Origin: Erpobdella octoculata
Lineage: Eukaryota; Annelida; Clitellata; Hirudinida; Erpobdellidae
Assembly: GCA_963978895.1 (NCBI GenBank)
Contig: OZ022244.1
Location: forward strand, 382,001 to 446,000
Direction: 5' to 3'
DNA length: 64,000 nucleotides
The notes beneath the pieces were generated by a model that saw only the letters and a list, made by a program, of their open reading frames with translations, was not told where the DNA came from and made no database searches. Shown here piece by piece: positions 28,101 through 53,016 of this stretch. The stretch's first letter is position 1. Each line of letters starts with the position of its first letter. The translations under genes and the position numbers were made by a program.

Positions 28101-28868
28101 TAGTTTTAATACTATTTAGAGAACCAAAAAGTTTAAGAGTTAAATCAAAAGAATACCATTGTTTATTAATTAAAGGCTTACATTTATTAATAGCTAAAGC
28201 TTCTTTTAATTTTAACTTAATGGGTTGATTTTCTTTCATTAGTATACTGGTGTTATCAATTAGAAATTTATGTGAGGGTTTGATTGAATGTTGTGTTGAC
28301 ATATGTTGGTATATGGCACCACTTTGACAATGCATAGTCAATCTACGAGACAGAGTGGTTCTAGTATGACCAATGTAATTTTCCACCTGACCATATGGGT
28401 AACAAAACAAAGAATTTCCTGCCGGCTCGGACGTCGCCTGATCAAACAAGGTCGACAAGGTCCGCGCTTCCTTTTCTCGGCCTAGACGGAAGTGAAAAGT
28501 TAGCTATGGGCTTGAAGAAGAATTTATGAGCTCGGCCTGAAGCGACAGTCTGCCCTGGATTGTGACTTGTGGAGGGGCCTGATATGGAAAAAACGTCCAA
28601 CCCTAGCATAGCGTGGAATAGGGACGTTTTAAAAATAAATGATGATGATGATGATGACCATGTGGAATTATATATATATACAAATAAATTAAACCATATT
28701 ATCATAATAATATTAAAATGAAGTTAATATATATATAATCATAAAACAATTTTTCAATTAATTTAATATCTGAAAAAATTGCAAATTACCTGAACTGATC
28801 TTTTTCATCCAACCTTTTTTTCGAGGGGAGAGACGGTGACCTGGCAGACTAATTAATTAAAAAAAATA

Positions 28869-28917
<49 letters not shown>

Positions 28918-30770
28918 GAAAGTTATTTCAAAATCCCGCTTATTTATGACACTTTTAAATTCGTTCTCCCGTTTAATTTAACCTTCAATCAATTTAATTT
29001 AATAATTATTATGATGTATTTCTAAATTATAAGTATAATCTTAAACTTACTTTCTGTGACTTGCTGGATGAAACGTCTGCAGTCTTCTTTGATTTCTTGT
29101 CTTTAATAAATGAATTAATAAATAAATTAATAAATTAATAATTAATAAAAAAATAATGAATGAATAAATAAATAACTAAATCATTTATGTAATGTATAAA
29201 TATATTTAAATTATAAATAATCTTTTTCACATATGCCTAAATATGGTTGATCATTAAAAAGATTAGGTAACAAAGAAGAGTAAAAAAAACACACATTCAC
29301 TTTAAATAAACACCTAATTATAATATTCAAATTTATAACAAAGAACACCTAATTATAATATTCAAATTTCTAACGATTTGAACCTAATTTTAATATTCAA
29401 ATTTCTAATGATAAACACCTAAGTATAATATTCAAATTTCTGACGAATATCTGCAAAATAATTAATTAACTCGCACCTGATTCATCGCGAGACTTTGACG
29501 TCACGGCCGACTTCAGTCTCGACTCCGCCTCTCTGCTGCTGCGTGTCGGAGATTTCTGCAGTGGAATGAGATTGTGTCACACGTGTTACATGAAAAGTAA
29601 AACTCACATGTAATAACGACTAAAGCCTAATAATAATAATAATAATAATAATAATAGCAAACCTCTGATGTTAATTTTTCTTTTTTCGATGTCGATTTGC
29701 TTTTAGAGCCTTCAATTGCATTGTCTCTTAAATATATTCAAGAGAAATAGTTTTTTTATTATTTATTTTGACAACAAATAATACCAAAAATTATATTTAA
29801 TTAAATTATATTTCAGTAAAAGCGCTAAAGAGCAGACACCCTCAGGGAAGAACCAATCATGTATATTTACACGCAAATTTTAACCACAACTTACGCAGAT
29901 TTTTATTACTCTGACCACCTTTGCCTAGCTTTCCGGTGTCCCTGTGAGTAGTTATAAAAACAAAACAAAACTAACTTTTTCACATGGTCGTATTTACACT
30001 TGGAGCCCAGCTGACAGTGCCCGGTCTTGGCATACGATGGGCAAACGTTCGACATCTGACAAGCATAAAAACACATTTATTATCAATATTATTATATTAT
30101 ATACAAACACAGCTCCAGTAAAATCGTATAAGTCGTGGTCCTACAAAAACGAATGTGGACAACGCCTTGATTGACATACGTGGCTAATAAATAAGACTGT
30201 TATGTTTATTTAATGTTCCAAATTATTTACTTTTTATCTGTCCTATTCGGATTATTTTATATTCCTCCACCATCCCCCAGAGGGAAATTGGTAAAAAGGT
30301 TCACTCGAAACGACTGATTTACTTTTCGGCTAATAGCAAGTGGGTGTGTACCAATTTGTAAAGAGAGCTTGTGGCAGTTTGTTCACATTCTATTACCACC
30401 GGGACCACGACTTTTACGGTTTTACCCGCAACTTGAATATTTATAAAAAAATTGGAGTATCTCAAGTTATAATGTGTTTTTCATGCAAGATGCTTTTCAA
30501 CTTCCAGATAGGAGTGTGTAGTCAAGTGTAGTGTAGTGTATGGTTGACATGTCATTCTATACTATTCTATAGTATTCTATACCATAGGATTTACATAAAA
30601 ATTTAGGGCTATATATATAAGAAAAACAACTACTACGAATTAATTACTTTTGATGCAGCAACAATGGTGGCCGATGTGTTACCGCTGGATGATGATTTGA
30701 CGTCCGGACCGAGTCGGTCAAAAACACTGCGTTTTAAATCTTCTTCTCTCCGCTTGAAGACACCACTCAT
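19123..30770 (-). CDS. ZC3H13: ZC3H13/Flacc orthologue, m6A methyltransferase complex component, 22 exons
   Basis: Exons in transcript order: 30770-30648, 30055-29976, 29941-29895, 29724-29663, 29555-29477, 29100-29051, 28848-28790, 27410-27281, 26788-25791, 24582-24365, 24205-24124, 23810-23736, 23396-23336, 23224-23113, 22919-22824, 22228-22117, 21851-21462, 21390-21185, 20899-20663, 20353-19997, 19887-19493, 19302-19123. All phases match, giving about 1382 residues. The N-terminal SVFDRLGP motif and a CCCH finger (C46-x8-C55-x5-C61-x3-H65) match human ZC3H13. Long Lys/Arg/Ser-rich stretches follow, with a poly-Ser tract in exon 9 and proline-rich sequence in exon 17. Exons 20-22 hold the folded-looking C-terminus (DIEWSSL, ALCARKDLAIRRSLC). 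The family is nuclear, links RBM15 to WTAP in the m6A writer and affects splicing. Least certain are the exon 9 acceptor and the weak exon 18 donor. Confidence 0.85.
21960..22105. repeat. Intronic AT minisatellite
   Basis: About four copies of a 35-bp unit containing ACTTATTAATTAATAATCAA and ATGTTAATT, in the intron between the exons at 22117-22228 and 21462-21851. Confidence 0.8.
24685..25600. repeat. Higher-order minisatellite in a ZC3H13 intron
   Basis: The basic unit CTATAAATATTATTACAACA (18-24 bases) varies as ACAACAC, ACAATG, GCAACAACG or ACAAAA. These variants recur in the same order every 130-180 bases, giving four to five higher-order copies followed by a simpler tail. The tract fills most of the intron between exons 9 and 10. 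Confidence 0.9.
26830..27170 (-). repeat. tRNA-derived SINE in ZC3H13 intron 8
   Basis: On the minus strand GTCGGTCTAGTGGTTTAGGC (A-box-like, near 27134-27150) is followed by CCCAGGTTCTGGCGCG (degenerate B box, 27092-27107), an unrelated body and a (TAA)n tail at 26880-26905. It lies between exons 8 and 9 in the sense orientation of the gene. Confidence 0.65.
27883..28458 (-). mobile_element. 5'-truncated Penelope-like element, GIY-YIG endonuclease remnant
   Basis: An open frame contains ENYIGHTRTTLSRRL, then MHCQSGAIYQHMSTQH, then LKEALAINKCKPLINKQ. This is the layout of the C-terminal GIY-YIG endonuclease of Penelope-like retroelements: YIG core, conserved Arg, Cys/His cluster, catalytic Glu in KEAL and terminal Asn. 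No reverse transcriptase domain precedes it; a short dispersed repeat lies there instead, so only the 3' end of the element is present. It sits in ZC3H13 intron 7, on the same strand as the gene. The first GIY half is degenerate, so activity is unlikely. Confidence 0.75.
28480..28660 (-). repeat. Dispersed SINE-like repeat beside the Penelope remnant
   Basis: On the minus strand (ATC)n is followed by TTTAAAACGTCCCTATTCC, GGGTTGGACG and GTCGCTTCAGGCCGAGCTC. It shares its head with the repeat at 5650-5715. It resembles cephalopod SINEs as I remember them, which is not verified here. Confidence 0.5.
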
Positions 30771-32084
30771 TACAACACTAGAGAAGATGTCGACAAATTT
30801 CCCTAAATTTGCTTTTTAGCTTTAGTCAATTTTTCTTTTGTCAACAGTGTCTATTTATTGCATTCCATGTTATTTTATATACAAAACTCAATATTATATT
30901 CCACAAAAATAACAACACAACAAACCACCATAGATTCTATAGCAGAGATGTGTATTATCTATCATCAACAACGGTAATAGCTATTTAAAAAATTAGTGCG
31001 TATAATTTTTAATTACTATTTATTTCAATTTTAAAATAATTTTTTTTTTAATTTTTTTTTAATTTTCTACTCAGTACTGAGTAGTAGAAATGTAGTACTT
31101 GATATTGGTACTTGGTACTCGAGTACGTTTTTCAAGTACTTGTACTCGATACTCAATACCATAGTACTCGTACTCGCACCATAAGTACTCGCAACATCTC
31201 TGACAATTACCTTCTACGAGCTTACAAGTTTTGCACAAATTGGACTGATTTCCACAAAGAGTCAGAGTCAGTCCATACATATCCAAAATAATGATTAAAA
31301 TTAATTTTTTAACAACCTCATTAGTACCTAAATTTATTTCCAGCAAAGCTCAGTCTATAAGGTCACGTTTTTTTGCAGAGGCGTAGCTGTATAGGGGATA
31401 GCGGAAACAAGTGTCCCCGGGCGCCATTTGGAAAGGAACACCAAAGCATTTTGGAGAGAGTACCAAAAGGTTTATATGTAAGTACTCAACCTACGACAAC
31501 CCCCTCCCCGTTCATCAACTATTTTTGGAGACAAAAGTTTAAAAGAGAGCCAGGAAAAACGATCGAGGGGACAAAATGCCTCCCCCAAATTACGCCACCG
31601 ATTCTTTAGACATGAGCAAAATACAGGCCGGCCACCGATTTAAGCGCATTTTAAGCGGCTTCTGCGTCCATGGCGCTATATAAATTGTCGTTTTTAATAA
31701 TAATAATAATTCAAATGGGAAATACTTTTGAAAAAGTATTTAAAATACAAAATACTTTCCATGGCACCCAAACCCAAAGAGCACACAATTTAAATGTATG
31801 AATAATTCATGCGATCAAATCAATCTTTATATTTTTTCAACACTTAAAAAAATCATTCGACATAATATGATCGATTTACATCTTCCACGCTTTACACAAC
31901 TGTGGAATAATTTGAAAATAATTTGCCCAATTCATTATAAGTAGTATTCATGCATTCATCAATCATGAATTATACACAATCAATAAAACCAACCGTATTC
32001 CATATTTGGATAAGCCTGCGATAGTTTTTCGAGAGAGGCCAATTTACGAACGAGTTTTATGATTGCATTTATTCATTAATTACT
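30771..32084. other. Divergent intergenic region between ZC3H13 and BPI-like gene A
   Basis: The two genes diverge from this 1.3-kb spacer, so both promoters are expected here. It has a GTACT-rich repeat (31080-31200) and a decayed C-rich repeat (31370-31620). I see no clear TATA box and no further gene. Confidence 0.55.
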
Positions 32085-35000
32085 ATGAAAATCTTTTTTA
32101 TAGTTTCCCTACTGGTCATTTCGGTTTGTTTTGGTAATCGTCAGCCTAGGGGTAAGACGGTTTTGACGATTTGGAAATAACGATTTTATAAGAACAACAA
32201 CAAAACAGAAATCTGATATTTTTTTTTAAATTTAGTCAACCATCAAGGTCTCAAAATGTTTCTCGGCAAAAAGGCAATGGTCGAAGTTGCCCGGGAATTT
32301 TGTAAACGCCTGGCTCGGGAGTTGGAAGAACGTGGCATTCGAAACATGCTAGCACTAACAAAGGAAAATAACGATGAAGTTTTTATTTACGATTTATCAC
32401 TAGGAACGGTAAGACTTGTTTGATTTAATTTTTTATTTAATATATGTCCATATTTGTGGAGCCGTCATTTCTTACAACCAGAGGCGTCGTACAAATGGGA
32501 GCCCGGCTGTCCCGAAATGCTGCAAACTGTTTTCTTTTTTATTTAACTTCACATGTATATTGTATGTATGGATCTAAATGTTTTTAACATTTAATCTTTT
32601 ATTTTCTTGCAAAAGATGCTATAATATATATGCGTTCTAATGGCAGGTCAATAAAATGGAGTTCAAGCATGAGTTAATATAGAAGTGTCAGAGCCTGATA
32701 AGTTTTTCGTGCATTTCGTAATTAGTGGCACGACATTTTTAAATGTATTATTTCGGAATACTTATTATGTTAATGAAAAATAACGATGATTCACTCAGGT
32801 CAAATTTAACAACATGTCCCAAGCCAAGGTTGTCGTACGTACTCTCAAAAACGACACTGTCAAAGTAGACTTGTCTGGTTTTGCCACAAGAGTTGCTTTC
32901 AAGATGAAATGTCAAAATTTTTCAAACAGTTTCCATTCAAGATCTGATTGCCCCGCGATGAGGGAGGTGGAAAGCTACACAGTGGAAGTGACCAGCTACA
33001 ATAGCCACCTTACTTTGAATGTTGAATTCTCTACAAATTTAAACTCAGACGAAATACTCACTGCGTCAATTCCTCAATGTTCTTATTTAGCCAGTATTTC
33101 GAGAGTCTTTGCAGGACCGATTTTTAATCTTTATTACTATCAACCTTCGTTGTGAGTTTTATTTATTCTTATTTTCGTAAAATGCGAGAAAGTGATTTAA
33201 ATATACATATTATGATTCTTATTCATAGTTATACTATGTACGCTATCAAAGTTTATATAGCCAGAGAATTATTTTTTTTATTTTTAGTGCATAAGATGAA
33301 CGTGATTTTTAAAAGTTATTTTGAAAGTACCATTTTTTATAACATTTCTAGACTTCCAGAACCATTATTTTCTTTCTAACTCAATCAGGCAGGCAGAGAT
33401 TCAAAAACAATTTTTATCTTGTCTCCAAAAAGACATTTGTCAATATGCTCAAGAGTTAGTACAATTAACTGAACCCAAGTATGTACCAGCCTTTCAACGT
33501 TGTCCAGTAGCTTTTGGAGGCATAATACTCGATTATACAGCACCGAAAAAAATTATCTACAAAAACGACACTGCCGAATTATCTTTGAAAGGAACATGTG
33601 CCACTATGAACCCAGCTGCAGGAAAAATAGTAAGCGTCATTTATGCACTCAAAGAAGGCTGGGGACGACAACTTGGGAGGGGGAAGAGAGAAAGAGGCGC
33701 GATGGGACAGCGGAAAAAGATTTAGGGTCCTGGGTTTGATTCCGGGTAAGCAAAATCCCACATTGTGTAACTTCCTTGAGCAAGGAGTTCACTCTGAATT
33801 TAGTTGATCTAAATGCTCAGGTCAACTCAGCCTTTCATCCTCCAATGAGTACCGGTAGTTCCACTGGGGATAAATACATCGATTGAGGCGCTGAATACTG
33901 CTGCCTGCATCGTAGTGGTCTCAAAATCGATTCGTCGGTCTAACAACACTATAATCTAATCGTAATCTTTATTACCTCCCTGACTTTTGAGTTGGCCCCC
34001 AAAAATAGACTGAGAAGTGTAAAATTGAAGCTTCAGAGGTTTCAGTGGCTCTTTTTATAGAGATAGGCGGTCCCCCAATGACGGTGAAGTGGGCCCCGTG
34101 AAGTTGTAAGTGGTTTAATGGAAATTTTTTGAAAGTACTTCCGACTACCCTCCTTGGTCATCAGCCTTTTTTGAGAAGACAAATTTTTGTGAAAAATTGG
34201 TGGGTCCTGAGAACAAGTTGCCCCCAAGACTTTGCTAAAGTCACGCCCCTGAAGAAGTCTTTGTTTTATGCTTCACTACATACTAGAGAACTACACGGGT
34301 CAATTTTTTCGCGGCCCGGCCTGTCAAAAACTCGGCCAGTTTCATAGACCATAAAGGGGTAGGACCCATTTTCACCTTTGAGCAAAACTTGTCTTGATAA
34401 GGCGTGTGCTAAATGTTCAAAAAAAAAAAAGTCGTCGAAACGAGATCCTACTGTATTGTAGGTACTTATAAAGTATTAAATTTTTCTTTAATAATATATA
34501 TATACGTATAATATATTTTACTAGCATTTGATCATTTAACTTGATTTTATTTACAAAAAAACGTGCAAAAAAGGTTCCTCCGATGACCGATTATAACGGT
34601 AGTTTCATCTCAATCGCCGTATCAGAATCTATGCTCAACTGCATCGCTAGCAAGCTCACCTGCATGACGAAATACCTGTCCAGAACCTTTTCTCCGTACG
34701 AAGGAGTGAGTACAGAATAATTCTCTTTACAGTGGCGTAGCGTAAAGGGGGCGGGAGGGGGTGAGGTCCACGCCGTGCGGCGTTTTTTTAAGGTGCGGCA
34801 AAAATGTTTTTGTATCCAAAAATTTCGAGAAAAATATCAGTCAATTAGGTTTTATTTTCCCCGGTCATTGATTTCGTGTAGGAAAATTAGTTAGGTTTTA
34901 ACTCCCCGTCACCGACTTTTTTGGATGTCCTCCCTCCCCCCGATCAGCTGAAACCCGCCCTACGCCACACAGTCTCTTCAATTATAACAAAACCATCAGG

Positions 35001-35750
35001 GGCGGCGCCAGGAATTTTGTCCTGGGGGGTCCAAAATGTCCAAGGACAAGTTGAAGTATATATATATACAAATACCCCCCTAGTAAAAAAAAGTATTTGG
35101 ATTTGCAAATATCTCACGGGTGGCACCTGTCGGAGCTGGGGGGTCCGGACCCTGGACCCCCCGCCAAGCGCCGCGCCTGAAAACCACATTAATTTTTCAA
35201 CTGATTTGTTTTTTAAAATAACATTTCTTAATTGTCATCGTTACCTGTTTCACAACAGGTTTTACCTTCCAACCTAGACGAGAAAATGAGTGATATGACG
35301 AACGATTCGATCTATTACTTCGAGACGAGAGCAAGCGATACTCCAGTATTCTCCATCTCTTCCAATTCGGCCAAACTTCAAGTTAAAATCCGAGGAGAGT
35401 TGAAAGCGCGCGATGAAGACTATTATACAGACATTTCCTATCTGGTTGTCCAAATCACCTCTGATGTTGAGATGTTCGCTTTCAAAAACAAACTCGTCGG
35501 TTTCCTTACGTATCGAAACTGCACTTTCGTAACAATGGAAAATCCCAGAGAGTTCAAATTTGAAAACTATTTTACCGAGAAAGTGTGCAGAGAAGCTTAT
35601 AATATGTTAAACAACGTCCTACAAGACGGTATTCCTTTGCCACAGTACGAACGGTTCTTATACCTGGATGGCAACGTTAAATTTAAAAATGGCTACCTTG
35701 TGATAAAATTTAATGGAATTACCCAAACATCAAAATACTTTCTTTCTTGA
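32085..35750 (+). CDS. BPI/LBP-like secreted lipid-binding protein A
   Basis: Six exons: 32085-32151, 32236-32408, 32799-33151, 33389-33629, 34574-34705, 35259-35750, with intron phases 1-0-2-0-0, giving 485 residues (human BPI is of similar length). Exon 1 is a signal peptide (MKIFFIVSLLVISVCFG). Exons 2-4 cover the N-terminal TULIP barrel, and the family cysteine pair is probably the one in IPQC (exon 3) and KDIC (exon 4). Exon 5 resembles the region joining the two barrels (ISIAVSESMLNC). Exon 6 is the C-terminal barrel with the family motif DGIPLP, which corresponds to GFPLP in BPI. Known relatives bind lipopolysaccharide or lipids outside the cell, and molluscan BPIs are antimicrobial. 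The precise ligand is unknown. It is the first of five tandem paralogues on the plus strand. Confidence 0.85.
33660..33960 (+). repeat. tRNA-derived SINE in gene A intron 4
   Basis: A B-box-like GGTTTGATTCC lies at 33733-33743, preceded by GGCGCGATGGGACAGCGG as a probable A-box region. An unrelated body with GAGTACCGGTAGTTCCACTG follows. It is in the sense orientation of gene A. Confidence 0.65.
34735..35175 (+). repeat. Decayed repeat fragments in gene A intron 5
   Basis: The segments GGCGTAGCG, CTACGCCAC and GGCGGCGCCAGGAATTTTG resemble degenerate ends of dispersed elements seen also near 12900 and 34090. They do not interrupt the gene A exons. Confidence 0.4.
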
Positions 35751-37092
35751 CAATTTATCGATAAAAAATACACTTTTAGTTATTTTATGCCAAATTAAAG
35801 ATATTGATTCAAACTTTTGTGGAATTTCAATTCTACTAGAGAATAGTATCAGGATTTGAAGCTTCAGATGGTTAAAGCCCCCTCAGTGTTCCAATCCAGC
35901 TTTTTAGCTGCAATACAAATAAAAGTTATAGTTATATAAATTAATCGCCTGTAATTTAATATTCTTCCAGTGTATCCGACGCTACATTCTCCCGACCTGT
36001 CCGCCGTTGCACTATTCTTTTCATACGTTAAACTACCTTTTTTTTTAATTATTGTTTTTTCTGCTGCTTTAAAAATTTCCGCAAACATTTCTTTGAAGTT
36101 TTTTCTTTTTTGTTCTAAAACATTCAACAGTTCTTTAATGCATTTTTTGCATCAACTGAATCTAAATTTGTTTTTGAAACAATTAACTGAGGCCTTTTCT
36201 TAGCGAGAACACATGCATAAGCACAACGTAAAGACACAATTGTCTTAACGAGCGATGAGCGGAAAATTTATGCTGTGCTAAACTTTAAAGTTATTATTTT
36301 TATAATTTATATATTTTTAATAAAATGTATTTGTAATGAAAAACATTTTTTGCCGCTGAAACCTAAAAATCGCCCCCTAATAGATGACCTCAATCCGCCA
36401 CTGAGGTACACCTTTATAACACAGATGGTCAGTAATAAACAAGCCAAGCATTAAAAACATTTTTTTTTAGGGTATCCGGACGATCGCACATAGGACTTTC
36501 ACACATAGGACTATCCCACATAGATTTTCGCTCATAGGATTAGGATTAGGGTTAGGATTAAGGTTAAGGTTAGGGCTAGGGTAAGGGTTATCCTATGAGC
36601 GATTGTGCGGAAAGCCTAGAACATTTTTTGTTGTTGAAATAGTGCTGTATTTAAAATTTCTCAAATCTAAGCTGTTTAAACTATGGAGAGCTATCCAAAA
36701 CACTTTATGAGATTTTTAAATTGCCTTAGTCGAGACACATTTCTCGATTTAAATAAAAAAAACTTTAATTTAATTAAATGCAAAATTCAGAAAATATGCT
36801 TTGACGATACACCCGTAGTGAGCTGAATAAAGCACTGTAAAAAGAATCGATAGATAATTTGAAGTTAAATTTATTAAAAATCAATCTCTAATTTCCAATT
36901 TGAAACGTAATAAATTAAAAATTTTTCTTCAAATCATTGGTATCGTTATGCATTCATTCTAATTATATACGTAGGTATAAAGAATACACACAAGAACAAA
37001 CAAAAAATAAGATCCACATTTAGTTTTTCGTTAGAAGATAGTGTAATTACTAGTAATTAGCAACTGTTTATTGTTTAAGTTTTGTTATAGTT
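35751..37092. other. Spacer between BPI-like genes A and B, with a telomere-like block
   Basis: The spacer is AT-rich. At 36529-36601 a TTAGGATTAGGGTTAGG-type stretch is flanked by inverted CGCTCATAGGAT (36529-36540) and ATCCTATGAGCG (36590-36601). No additional exon is seen. Confidence 0.7.
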
Positions 37093-49634
<12,542 letters not shown>

Positions 49635-51269
49635 ATGATCTATCGTTCTATCAATCAATCAATCAATCAACCAATCAATCGATCTATCAATCAATCAATC
49701 AACCTTCATTATCAATCGAACCGTCGCTTATTAAATGATGAATAAGCAAAACAATCCATTTGAACATGTAATGACTTGTATTCTCTTGCTCAATTAAATT
49801 AACAGCAATTAAGTTTTATTGAACTTAAAAGTGAGTTCTTGAGCCAGTAAATTAAACCTGCAGAAATTAAATGCTTTACTGGTATTATAGATCTGCGTAG
49901 TTGTTGTAATAAATTTAATGATTTTTTAAAACAATTGAGACCCTTTTTGAAATAGTCTATCCAGTTCATTTCAATTAGTCCATTTTTCTTTAATATAACA
50001 AATATTTTAATATTTTTAGTTTTTAATATTATAATATTTTCTGTAAAATTACAAATATTATCTGTAAGATTAAAAACATTTTCTGTAAGATTACAAATAT
50101 TTTCTGTAAGATTAAAAATATTATCTGTAAGATTACAACTGGTTTTTTAAGATCGCAAATATTATCTGTAAAATTACAAATATTATCTGTAAGATTACAA
50201 ATAGTTCTGTAATAATACAAAAAAACTAATACAATTCCCACAGCTTTTGAAAAGTAAATGAGTTTTTAATTTATTTCCAAAAAATAAAAGAAAATCAATT
50301 AAGTAAGTTAAGTAAATCTTTATTAACGGCCTGACAATGACACACATCAGTTCACATTCCAAATAATAAAATAAAATTAAACAAAAGGAGTACGAGTATA
50401 CAGATAAGATAAAGTCAGAGACAGAAAATAAAATCATGAATTAACAATTTCAAACACGGCCCTTCAAAACAAAACACAAACCTTCAAAAAATGAAATTTC
50501 CTTAACCCAACCGTTTTGACTGTATTACAACTGAAAAAAACAAATAAAACATATTAAATGGATGACTCGTGGTTGATTAGGGGAGAGTAGTACCGAATGG
50601 CCACACGATTCAGTACGGTTCTCCCCTATCCCTCCCCGAACATTTGTGTAAGGCTCTATAAAAGATCTGCAGAAATCCAAAAAGTAGTAAAAGAAATTAA
50701 ATCAAAACTTTAACTTTATTTGAATATAACAGACAGACTGCTGTTATTTGCACAGAACTATGAATCAATTATTATGCAAATAAATGAATAAATAAAATTT
50801 GAAATACAAAATAAATATAATAATATTATTAAAATAAAAACACAATAAAATTGTTTTATAATTAACTCCTGAGACGTAACTGTCTGCATTACTTTGAATA
50901 TCTAAATAAACCCCCAGCATCATGAACAAAAGAAATAACAGCTACCAAAATGTTAATTAAAACAAAGACCCCCCACCTCATCTCTTCTGCAATCACCTTT
51001 GTGCGGTTCAACCCAACCCTCGCATCTAGGTAGAATATTTGCGATTTTGAGGTAATGGGAATCGTTGCCTTGCTTCACTGCTACCCCACTCCAGTCTTCG
51101 TATACATAATATTATTACATAATTATATACATAATATAATCTACACAAATATGTTAGAATTAAATTACAGTCTGTTTTGAAATTCGATTAATGCAAAACG
51201 GTTCATCTGTTTACGCATTATTGAGTTGCTGATTGATTTCAAATATTGAACGTGCGTGTATATATCTAA
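49635..51269. other. Spacer after gene B, AT-rich
   Basis: It contains (AATC)n at 49645-49700 and a 26-bp minisatellite ATTACAAATATTATCTGTAAG at about 50041-50215. A short imperfect inverted repeat lies at 50580-50630. No gene is supported. Confidence 0.7.
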
Positions 51270-52715
51270 CTAGCAGTGCCCGTAGCGGCTTCGCTCGCAT
51301 GAAATTAGAGAATTTGAACCGTGCTTACATAGTAGAGTACTGCACGGATCAATTTTTTAGGTCTCGGCTCGGCCCGTCGACAACTTGGCCCAGCCCGTTT
51401 CAAAAACCAAAATTCCTGGCCCGGCCCCTTTTTTACAGGCCTAGAAGTTCTATATACTTGATGAAAAACTTCGGCCCGTCCCACCTTGACTTCAGGTTTA
51501 GCCCGGCCCGTCTGAACACACTAAAATCACTAAAATGTCTATATACTTGGTTAAAAATATTGGCCCGTCCCACCTTGATTCAAGGTTTGGGCAGGGCCGT
51601 ATGAAGACCCTAAAATAACGGCTTGGCCCGTCCGTCCGGTGATAAACTGAACTCATCTACTTTTAACCGGCACAAAACCTCAAAATACTAATTTTCACAT
51701 CTGTAGCACTTACAGTTTTTGAGTAGCAGTTATTTTAAAATCAAATAACCCTTTTTCCACTTCACATTTGAGGTCCTGGAAACCAAATTTTCAAAAAATG
51801 GTGAAATACGTATATCATTATTTTTAGAGTAGAAACTAAATACTAATTTTACTTTTGTAGCATTTACAGTTTTTGAGTAGCAGTTACTTTAAAAACCAAG
51901 TAACCCTATTTTCCACCCCATATTTGAATTCCTGGAAACCAAATTTTCAAAAAATGGTAAAACACGTATATCATTATTTTTGGAGTCGAAACCAAATACT
52001 AATTTTTACTCCTGTAGCATCTACAGTTTTTGAGTAGCAGTTACTTTAAAAACCAAATAACCCTATTTTCCACCCCACATTTGAAGTCCTGGAAACCAAA
52101 TTTTCAAAAAATTGTGAAACCCGTATATCATTATTTTTAGAGTAGAAACTAAATACTAATTTTTACTTTTGTAGCATTAACAGTTTTCGAGTAGAAGCTA
52201 CAAAATTTTAAAAACCAAATAACCCAATTTTCCAACCCACATTTGAGGTCCGGGAAACCAAATTTGTAAAAAATGGTGAAACACGTATATCTTTATTTTT
52301 AGAAAAGAAACTAAATAATAATTTTTACATCTGTGGTATTTACTGTTTTTGAGTAGAAGCTACTTTAAAAACCAAATAACCCAATTTTACAGCCCACATT
52401 TGAGGTCCGGGAAATCGAATTTTCAAAAAATGGTGAAACACGTATCTTTTTATTTTTCAAAAAGAATCTATATACCAAATTTCAAAATCTCTTCATTTTT
52501 GGTTTTCGAGATATACATTGTTTTAGAAAAAAGTTTGTTTTCCAGTTTTTTCCCCTCAGGAGCAAAATTTTCAAAAATCCTTTCTTAGCGGATGTTTACG
52601 CTATAAAAGTAATATAAGTTCCAAATTTCACGTTCCTAGGATGAGGCGTTTGAGCTCGGCGTTGATTATGAGTCAGTCATCTGTCAGTCAGGACATGTTC
52701 TTTTATATATATAGA
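51270..52715 (-). mobile_element. Helitron (non-autonomous), single full copy
   Basis: On the minus strand it starts TCTATATATATAAAAGAAC at 52715 and ends GCTACGGGCACTGCTAG at 51270, flanked A/T. It belongs to the same family as the array at 41862-45639 but is diverged from it, with a short CAGT tract and several units of the internal 150-bp minisatellite. It lies between genes B and C. Confidence 0.88.
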
Positions 52716-53016
52716 TTTCATCGGAAGCTGAATCCTTTTATCATAAGTTAATTCAAAATCAAATAGATGATTATTTTATCTCAGGTCTAAATGTTAAAAT
52801 TGTATAAAACTGGAGAAAAAATCAGAAACCGGTTATTTTAACACCCATCGAGTTTTTTTTACTGAATGGAATGTCATTTAACTTATCTCAAAATTGAGAA
52901 AACACTGTATTACCCTCGGAATAACCAGAGATCCCTTGATCGCATCACCAGATAGTCATTATTGCATGTTCTCGAAAAAGTCTCTTAAATTCAATAAAAT
53001 TTTAAACATATAAGAA

